Below are positions 15,035 to 20,096 of a DNA stretch of 20,096 nt, in pieces. Made by a program: the position numbers and the translations under genes. The stretch is from CAYPZT01 sp964415435 (GTDB lineage: Bacteria > Patescibacteriota > Microgenomatia > UBA1406 > GWC2-37-13): NCBI GenBank assembly GCA_964415435.1, contig CAYPZT010000016.1, positions 1 through 20,096 on the forward strand, in the 5' to 3' direction. The stretch's first letter is position 1, and each line of letters starts with the position of its first letter. The notes under the pieces are model-generated. The model saw nothing but the letters and a program-made list of their open reading frames with translations, had not been told where the DNA came from and searched no databases.

Positions 15035-16032
15035 GAATCTCGATAGATGCCGGTTCACTGAATGCTTCCCGTAAAAACAGGTTTGGTACCTATGTGGTTA
15101 CAGAGAACATTATTCACGCTCTCGACAGCTTGGATCAGAAAAATATATACACATGTTATCTCATGACACAAAGAAAGAATCTAAGACATATGAGATTCGT
15201 CCCACTCAGGCCCTCTTTTCTATGGAAAATTCTTACGGGTCTTGCAGAGATTATAAGGAGAGGCGATATATATCTTGCCCTAAATCAGTTTATCCCCATG
15301 TTTCACGCTCCAAGGATCATTTCCTTCTCGCACGGACTGTCATTTCATTTTTTTCCCCAGCTTTATCCCGATTCTTCTTTGGATATGAAAAAACAGGTTG
15401 CCGGCATGATCCAGAAATCAGAGACAATCGTGGTATCCTCGCTAAAAGTACAAAGAGAGTTTAAAAGCATATATGGAGTGGATAACGTCAGCGTTATTCC
15501 ATTTGGTGTGCCTGCCGATATGATCAGACTGGAAGAAAAGAGAAAAAAAGACAAGTACTTCCTGTTCGTAGGAATGGATCATTCAATCAAAAATGTCCAG
15601 TTTATTGTTTCAATATTTAGAACACTTCGATTAAATAATAAATACAAAAATCATATTTTATATCTCATTGGCAACTTCGATCACACATTGAAAGAGGAAA
15701 ATGTGGTGATATTGACCGATATCGGCCGTGCCAGATTGAAGCATATGTACCGGCATGCGGCCGCCTATCTCACCGCTTCACGATATGAGAGCTTCAATTT
15801 GCCTGTGGTAGAGGCGCTTTCACAGGAATGTCCCGTAATCGGGCTGAAGTCGGCAATCATACCAGAACTTGCACCTTATGTGCGTGTAGTTTCAACGAAG
15901 AAAGAATTTGGAGAGGCTATCCGCTCACTCGAGAAGAATCAGGTTGCAGTCGACAGGAAAAAAGTGCTCAAAGAATTTTCATGGGATACATATGCAAAAA
16001 AACTAGTTTCACTTATGGAAAACCATGCTTAA
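15031..16032 (+). CDS. Family 4 glycosyltransferase
   Basis: A 333-residue GT-B fold enzyme, somewhat short for GT4. The N-terminus MRISIDAGSLNASRKNRFGTY has the glycine-containing acceptor-domain loop. The C-terminal donor domain shows YFLFVGMDHSIKN, YLIGNF and the EX7E-type stretch SRYESFNLPVVEALSQECPV, in which both glutamates are kept. IIPELAPY follows. It probably transfers a hexose from a nucleotide sugar to the lipid-linked glycan at the inner membrane face. Start and stop overlap the neighbours by 4 and 8 nt, so it is translated as part of the operon. Specificity is unknown. Confidence 0.87.
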   Translation: MRISIDAGSLNASRKNRFGTYVVTENIIHALDSLDQKNIYTCYLMTQRKNLRHMRFVPLRPSFLWKILTGLAEIIRRGDIYLALNQFIPMFHAPRIISFSHGLSFHFFPQLYPDSSLDMKKQVAGMIQKSETIVVSSLKVQREFKSIYGVDNVSVIPFGVPADMIRLEEKRKKDKYFLFVGMDHSIKNVQFIVSIFRTLRLNNKYKNHILYLIGNFDHTLKEENVVILTDIGRARLKHMYRHAAAYLTASRYESFNLPVVEALSQECPVIGLKSAIIPELAPYVRVVSTKKEFGEAIRSLEKNQVAVDRKKVLKEFSWDTYAKKLVSLMENHA

Positions 16033-17125
16033 AATTGCCTTTGTCAGGGGGAAATACATGAACCCCTTCGAAACGCAAGGCTATAAATTCGGAAAAGATA
16101 TCCGGTTAACCGGCATTACATCATTGTATCCAATCGGAATGCCTCATTTTTCCGTAAAAAAACTCTTTTCACCCGCAGACATTCTTGACGCACCGTGGAC
16201 TCGCTTTATTGCAAACAGGACATTGGGAGACATCCAACTTCTGTGCAGGCTCGAGAAAATTGCCCGTGACTTTGATATATTTCACTCGGCTGACCCGCAC
16301 TATTATTACAGCTACCAGCTGGCCAAACTTCGCCAGGAAGGTAAAATCAAAAAGCTTCTTCTTACCTCATGGGAAACAATTCCGCATAATAATGAGGGTA
16401 CCAGAGCAAAAAGAGCCTTGAAATATGCTGCTCTCGATGCAGCCGATCATATCCTTACCTATACAATGGGTGCAAAACAAGCACTCCTTGCGGAAGGAGT
16501 ACCCCCGTCAAAAATCACAACAATTCCATTAGGTATTGATGTAGAAGTTTTCAAACCCTTGAAAAAAAATAAATCCAGCATAAAGACAATACTTTTCGTC
16601 GGAAGGTTAGTGGAGGAAAAAGGAGTACTCGATCTTTATGCAGTTTTTAAAATGCTCCTCGAATCAGGGGTTTCCGGTATCGGGCTTCAGATAGTCGGCG
16701 AAGGTCCGCTGAGGCCGGTGCTCAGACAGTCTATCCGCCAGGATAAACTTACAGATTATGTGACGCTTGAGGAAAGAACCTATGCTGAGATGCCGAATGT
16801 GTATGCTGGTGCCTATCTCGGCGTCTTTCCTTCAAAAAAGGCTCGCAGATGGGAAGAGCAGTACGGGATGGTTTTTCTAGAAGCGATGGCGAGCGGTCTG
16901 CCTATCGTCACGGCTCGAAGCGGTGCTATACCGGAGGTGGTGGGGAATGCGGCACTCCTGACAACGGAGGGAAACAGAAAAGGACTTTACACTTATGTGC
17001 GCAGACTCCTCACAGACAAGAACCTGCATCATAAAATTGGTACAATGGGTAGAAAGAGAGCGGTTGAAGTATTTGATAGCAGAACATTTGCCCGGCATAT
17101 GGGACGGTTATATAAAAGTTTATGA
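16025..17125 (+). CDS. Family 4 glycosyltransferase
   Basis: A 366-residue GT-B enzyme with clear GT4 signatures: VGRLVEEKGVLDLYAVF opens the donor-binding domain, LQIVGEGPLRPVLRQ follows, and EEQYGMVFLEAMASGLPIV contains the EX7E pair. SGAIPEVVGNAALL completes the nucleotide-sugar site. It overlaps the previous gene by 8 nt and the next by 4 nt. It is clearly different in sequence from the GT4 just upstream and probably adds another sugar in the same chain. The ATG at 16025 fits the first strand (LKIAFVRG), and no Shine-Dalgarno sequence is seen, as for other internal operon genes. Confidence 0.9.
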   Translation: MLKIAFVRGKYMNPFETQGYKFGKDIRLTGITSLYPIGMPHFSVKKLFSPADILDAPWTRFIANRTLGDIQLLCRLEKIARDFDIFHSADPHYYYSYQLAKLRQEGKIKKLLLTSWETIPHNNEGTRAKRALKYAALDAADHILTYTMGAKQALLAEGVPPSKITTIPLGIDVEVFKPLKKNKSSIKTILFVGRLVEEKGVLDLYAVFKMLLESGVSGIGLQIVGEGPLRPVLRQSIRQDKLTDYVTLEERTYAEMPNVYAGAYLGVFPSKKARRWEEQYGMVFLEAMASGLPIVTARSGAIPEVVGNAALLTTEGNRKGLYTYVRRLLTDKNLHHKIGTMGRKRAVEVFDSRTFARHMGRLYKSL

Positions 17126-17886
17126 ATATTACAGCGGTTATTCTTACTCATTATAATTCTGGCGATATAAAGCGCACCTTGCGTTCGGTCGACTTCTGTA
17201 CAGAGATACTTGTTATCGAGGATGGTGATATAAGGGAAAAGCGACCCAAAACCGTGCAGGAACAGGTTATTTTTCTGAAACACGATCTACGTGGTAATTT
17301 TGCAGCGCAGCGAAATTTTGGACTTGAGAAGGCAAAAAACAGTTGGGTTTTGTATGTAGATGACGATGAGGAAGTAACGCCCGAACTGCGACGGGAGATT
17401 GAAGCAGTACTCCATGTGCCTCCTGTTCAAACTGCTTTTTATGTGAGACGAAGGGATTTTTTTTGGGGACGGGAGCTGCGCTTTGGTGAAACACGCACTG
17501 CACGACAGAAGGGTTTTATAAGACTGGTGAAAAAAGAATACGGGAAATGGAAAGGCAGAGTACATGAGGAGTATGTATCTACGGGTGAAGTGGGAAGGCT
17601 TGGCAGTTTTATCAACCACTATCCTCACAAAACCCTAACGTCGTTTATTCTAAGCGTAAACAGCTATAGTACCCTGAGGGCTGAGGAGTTATGGAAAAAT
17701 GGAAAGAGAGCCTCAACGAGTTCTCTTCTTTTACTGCCCGCAGGTAAGTTTTTTTACACGTATTTTATCAGGCTCGGTTTTTTGGACGGTCCGCCGGGAT
17801 TCGTTTATTCATTCCTCATGAGTTTCCATTCGTTTCTCGTAAGGGCAAAACTTATACAATATGAAGAGATCAGAGGCGAAAAATAA
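17122..17886 (+). CDS. Family 2 glycosyltransferase (WaaE/KdtX-like)
   Basis: A 254-residue GT-A enzyme. It starts with ITAVILTHYNSGDIKRTLRS and has the metal site in WVLYVDDDEEVTPEL (D80-D82). RRRDFFWGRELRFGE and GRVHEEYVS occupy the places seen in the WaaE/KdtX-like subgroup. The length and order of elements match the first gene of the operon, suggesting an old duplication, though identity is low by eye. The C-terminal part (FFYTYFIRLGFLDGPPGFVYS) is hydrophobic and probably membrane-associated. It overlaps the upstream GT4 by 4 nt, and the downstream polymerase/ligase starts within its last 26 nt. Confidence 0.87.
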   Translation: MNITAVILTHYNSGDIKRTLRSVDFCTEILVIEDGDIREKRPKTVQEQVIFLKHDLRGNFAAQRNFGLEKAKNSWVLYVDDDEEVTPELRREIEAVLHVPPVQTAFYVRRRDFFWGRELRFGETRTARQKGFIRLVKKEYGKWKGRVHEEYVSTGEVGRLGSFINHYPHKTLTSFILSVNSYSTLRAEELWKNGKRASTSSLLLLPAGKFFYTYFIRLGFLDGPPGFVYSFLMSFHSFLVRAKLIQYEEIRGEK

Positions 17887-19069
17887 ACATAATCTTTTTA
17901 TCCATGCTTCGCTTCTATACTCCTCCTTCGGTCTTTTTCTTTTAGGCCAGCTTGGAAGAATATCTCTGGGAGGCCAGGAAATAAATGTGTATCTTTATGA
18001 GCCGGTAATTTTTCTTTACCTCATCTATCTTTTTGGACTTTATCGTCTAGAGCCGTTTAAAGCAGGCATAGGTAAAACGACCGCCTTTTTCCTGACAGTA
18101 ATGGGTGTAGCGCTTATCCTGAGCCTTACTTCTTTTAGCCTTCACGAAAACGGAGTCGCTGTCCTTTATTTTGCACGTCTGATAACATATTTTCTCTTTC
18201 TTGTTTATCTCCTGCATGCGGGAACAAAAATCAAGGCAATAAAGGAGTTTACGAGGAATGGTTTGACCGTTTCGGCTATCGTCATTATTCCCTTATCTCT
18301 TCTGCAATATTTCCTCTACCCCGACCTCAGGAATCTTTTCTACCTTGGATGGGATCCGCATCTTTATCGTATCTTTGGTCTGTTTTTCGATACCTTCCTG
18401 GCTTCGGCGATATATGGGCTAATGGCAATTTTTCTTATTTTTTCAAAAAAAGATATTCCTATTCATCCGTTTGTAAAGTGGCTCCTTGCCGGTGTTTTTT
18501 TCGTTTTTATGGCATTTACATATTCGCGCAGTCTTTATATTGCAGTGCTTGCTACTGTGATATTTTTTTTCGCAAGAAAGCACCTGGCACCCGTATTGCT
18601 TTTTATAATAATCGCGGCAGTGTTTGTGGTGGCACTACCCAAACCCTTCGGCGAGGGAGTAAACCTTATGAGAACCTATTCAATTGCTTCTAGAGCTGAG
18701 GATTATCGTACCGCTCTCCAGTTGTGGATGGAAAAGCCTTTACTGGGATACGGTTACAATCATATTCGCGCCTTGAAAGAAGAAGAAGGAATAGTCACAG
18801 TGACTACGGGTGAAGATCTCAGTCATTCCGGCGCGTCCTTTCATTCGAGCTTTCTTATAATTCTCGTGACAAGCGGAGTAGCAGGCCTTTTTGCATTCTT
18901 TATGATCCTGGGCATATTGGCAAAAACAAGCGTAGCTGCTGGCGTGATGGTGTTTTTTCTGGGAATATTGTCACTTACGGATAATGTCCTTCTTCATCCC
19001 TTTGTGCTTTTTATTCTCTGTACTTCGGTAGTCTATTTTTTCAGTCGTCCTTCTGATAGGTTACAGTAA
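17861..19069 (+). CDS. O-antigen polymerase/ligase-like membrane protein (Wzy/WaaL family)
   Basis: A 402-residue protein with about 10 or more membrane helices. The large extracytoplasmic loop and its flanks hold family features: SIASRAEDYRTALQLWMEKP, LLGYGYNHIRALKEEEG, and the histidine-containing SHSGASFHSSFLIILVTSG, followed by more helices. Such enzymes either polymerise lipid-linked repeat units (Wzy) or ligate the glycan to an acceptor (WaaL/PglL), and sequence alone does not separate these. As CPR cells are thought to lack LPS, a protein or S-layer acceptor or simple polymerisation is more likely. The start is inside the preceding gene (26 nt overlap); no other ATG precedes the first helices. 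The 3' end overlaps the convergent Ig-like gene by 29 bp. Confidence 0.85.
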   Translation: MKRSEAKNKHNLFIHASLLYSSFGLFLLGQLGRISLGGQEINVYLYEPVIFLYLIYLFGLYRLEPFKAGIGKTTAFFLTVMGVALILSLTSFSLHENGVAVLYFARLITYFLFLVYLLHAGTKIKAIKEFTRNGLTVSAIVIIPLSLLQYFLYPDLRNLFYLGWDPHLYRIFGLFFDTFLASAIYGLMAIFLIFSKKDIPIHPFVKWLLAGVFFVFMAFTYSRSLYIAVLATVIFFFARKHLAPVLLFIIIAAVFVVALPKPFGEGVNLMRTYSIASRAEDYRTALQLWMEKPLLGYGYNHIRALKEEEGIVTVTTGEDLSHSGASFHSSFLIILVTSGVAGLFAFFMILGILAKTSVAAGVMVFFLGILSLTDNVLLHPFVLFILCTSVVYFFSRPSDRLQ

Positions 19070-19754
19070 CGGTCTTCGTTTCCACATTTCCTGCGATATC
19101 CTCGGCTGTAATAGTGTATGTGTTTGAGCCTTCCTTGAGATTTACGGATGTTTGAAAGTTGCCTTGTACATCAACCACGACCGGCAGATCGTTAATGCGT
19201 ACGAATACTTCTTTTTCCGTGGTGCCTGCAATTTTTATTTCCTGCTTGTTGGTTTTTGAGTCGTTGGCGGGCTCACCTACTTCAAGTTTTGGCTTTTCGT
19301 TATCATAGAGTACGGTAAAGACCTGGGTTTTTTTCGTACTTTTAGAACCTGAAGTCTTGCCTACTGCATAAAATTCATTCGATCCCTTTTGCAGGTCGCC
19401 GACCTCCACCTCAAAACTGTCGGAATTGGGGAGAGAGGTTTCCTTAACTCTTTCTCCATTGATGAAAAATTCGACTTTATTAAAGTTGAGGACATTCCCG
19501 CTGACTATGATGGTCGCACCATTGGTTGCAGAGGGAATGCTATCGATACTGATGTTCCCTATGAAGTCATCGTTTTTTTCAAGAGGTTGAGTAGATGTTT
19601 TTGTTGATCCGATTGAGGCAATGAATGCTGAGGTATTGAGAAGCAGCTTAAAGCCGACTGTGAATATGAATACAAGTAGAATGATCAAAACGATAATGAT
19701 CGATGTGACTGTTATCGTGTACTGTTTTTGCTTGTGTTTTTCTAGTCTACTCAT
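19041..19754 (-). CDS. Membrane-anchored protein with two Ig-like domains
   Basis: A 237-residue protein when started at the ATG at 19752-19754; an upstream in-frame extension to 19850 would only translate the tRNA-Thr gene and is rejected. A basic N-terminus (MSRLEKHKQKQ) and one membrane helix (about residues 15-38) are followed by a short spacer and two beta-sandwich repeats (about 65-150 and 154-233). The second shows the glucodextranase-B/bacterial Ig pattern: PKLEVGEPANDSKTNKQ, IAGTTEKEVFVRINDLPV, GSNTYTITAEDIAGN. The protein is probably anchored in the membrane with the Ig domains outside, perhaps binding glycan or protein at the envelope. No catalytic motif is seen. It starts 5 nt after the tRNA 3' end, so the mRNA is probably released by tRNA processing. 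Function unknown. Confidence 0.85.
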   Translation of the reverse strand: MSRLEKHKQKQYTITVTSIIIVLIILLVFIFTVGFKLLLNTSAFIASIGSTKTSTQPLEKNDDFIGNISIDSIPSATNGATIIVSGNVLNFNKVEFFINGERVKETSLPNSDSFEVEVGDLQKGSNEFYAVGKTSGSKSTKKTQVFTVLYDNEKPKLEVGEPANDSKTNKQEIKIAGTTEKEVFVRINDLPVVVDVQGNFQTSVNLKEGSNTYTITAEDIAGNVETKTVTVTYQKDD

Positions 19755-19759
19755 AGATT

Positions 19760-19835
19760 TGGAGCCGAAGGTCGGGATCGAACCGACGACCTTTCGCTTA
19801 CGAAGCGACTGCTCTACCAGCTGAGCTACATCGGC
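19760..19835 (-). tRNA. tRNA-Thr, anticodon CGT
   Basis: A 76-nt cloverleaf including an encoded CCA: acceptor GCCGATG with CTTCGGC, D arm GCTC...GAGC, anticodon loop TTCGTAA (CGT, reads ACG, threonine), variable loop AGGTC, and T arm GTCGG/CCGAC with loop TTCGATC. The discriminator is T, seen in some bacterial tRNA-Thr. Two imperfections exist: a T-T mismatch at acceptor pair 6-67 and G-A at anticodon-stem pair 27-43. The core remains sound. CCA is encoded here but not in the tRNA-Val of this window. It is transcribed with the Ig-like gene downstream. Confidence 0.93.
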
Positions 19836-19857
19836 AATCGCGCACAACAACGTCTTT

Positions 19858-19863
19858 ATTATA
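19858..19863 (-). promoter_or_regulatory. -10 box of the tRNA-Thr/Ig-like gene unit
   Basis: TATAAT on the minus strand ends 22 nt before the tRNA 5' end, giving a leader of about 15 nt for RNase P. No convincing -35 element is seen. No other promoter-like site lies between the tRNA and the Ig-like gene (5 nt apart), so this promoter probably serves both. Confidence 0.58.
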
Positions 19864-19904
19864 GCAAAGCCGTACGAGCGATTCAGATCAAATAAAAAAA
19901 GAAG

Positions 19905-20096
19905 TTAGAGTGATGCGAAAAGGTCAATTCTGTATCCGTCCGGATCTTCGACCACCGCATAGCGTTGTCCCCAAAAGGCATCCCATGGTTCTTTCACTAC
20001 CTTAAAACCTGCCTCCTTTATTTTTTGAGCAGCTCCGTTTACTCCGTCAGGTGTTTCATATTTAAGTGCAAACGCAGATGTATTGGCTGGTTTTGG
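19905..20096 (-). CDS. VOC/glyoxalase-fold protein, 5' part beyond the window
   Basis: The last 63 codons of a minus-strand gene that enters from the right edge. The segment FALKYETPDGVNGAAQKIKE is the start of a VOC half-module, and WGQRYAVVEDPDGYRIDLFA is the typical C-terminal strand and DPDG turn of the glyoxalase/bleomycin-resistance superfamily. Members include glyoxalases, dioxygenases and antibiotic-binding proteins; the visible part cannot tell which. The final metal-ligand position appears to be D (IDLF), where active enzymes often have E. It ends 69 bp before tRNA-Thr; a T-rich stretch follows the stop without a clear hairpin. Confidence 0.85.
   Translation of the reverse strand, partial: PKPANTSAFALKYETPDGVNGAAQKIKEAGFKVVKEPWDAFWGQRYAVVEDPDGYRIDLFASL

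Noticed and set aside
19755..19850. N-terminal extension of the Ig-like protein upstream of 19754
   Set aside because: It is a translation of the tRNA-Thr gene; the ATG at 19752-19754 gives a proper basic N-terminus followed by a membrane helix.
1..20096. CRISPR array, insertion sequence, prophage or TGA recoding
   Set aside because: No spaced direct repeats, transposase or integrase motifs or terminal inverted repeats were seen; TGA ends ileS and several other genes at sensible positions, so the standard bacterial code applies.

Overview
The window looks like a chromosomal piece of a Candidate Phyla Radiation (Patescibacteria) bacterium, most likely of the Microgenomates group. This placement is inferred from gene style, not from a marker-gene tree. 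The signs are extreme gene packing (only about 450 of 20,096 bases, roughly 2.3 %, lie outside genes), the GGGxGVAR-type MurD, an IleRS with a 'PMGVHHAWG' signature, proline/threonine-rich linkers in a secreted protein, and many transcripts that appear to be leaderless. TGA is used as a normal stop (for example at ileS), so the Gracilibacteria/Absconditabacteria recoding is excluded.

Layout. (1) 1-2211, minus: cell-wall genes murD then ftsW, with ftsW running off the left edge. (2) 2259-6865, plus: ileS overlapping a second SEDS gene (rodA type), then ribosomal genes rplU and rpmA behind their own promoter. (3) 6889-8889: a small alpha/beta hydrolase (minus), a ParB-like DNA-binding protein without the ParB N-terminal domain (plus), signal peptidase I (minus) and tRNA-Val(CAC) (plus). 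(4) 8905-12246, minus: a zinc-ribbon SAM methyltransferase and, downstream of it, a large secreted protein joining a five-bladed beta-propeller to a lipase-like alpha/beta hydrolase. (5) 12324-19069, plus: a tightly overlapping six-gene surface-glycan operon: GT2, a GT2-Wzx flippase fusion, GT4, GT4, GT2, and a Wzy/WaaL-type polymerase or ligase. (6) 19041-20096, minus: the 3' part of a VOC/glyoxalase gene, tRNA-Thr(CGT), and a membrane-anchored Ig-like protein whose start lies 5 nt after the tRNA.

How it fits together. Much of the window serves the cell envelope: peptidoglycan precursor synthesis and polymerisation (MurD, FtsW, RodA), export and signal-peptide removal (LepB), surface glycan assembly and flipping, and exported or anchored proteins. 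The rest is translation (IleRS, L21, L27, two tRNAs) and one possible DNA-segregation or regulatory protein.

The most striking genome-wide pattern is regulatory. Eight protein genes that head transcription units have a TATAAT, TACAAT or TATACT -10 box ending only 6-9 nt before the ATG, which predicts leaderless mRNAs. Distal operon genes mostly start by 4-26 nt stop/start overlaps. Only the lipase gene has a clear Shine-Dalgarno sequence. Convergent genes abut or overlap with no room for ordinary terminators. No mobile element, CRISPR array or gene-free stretch over 300 bases was seen.
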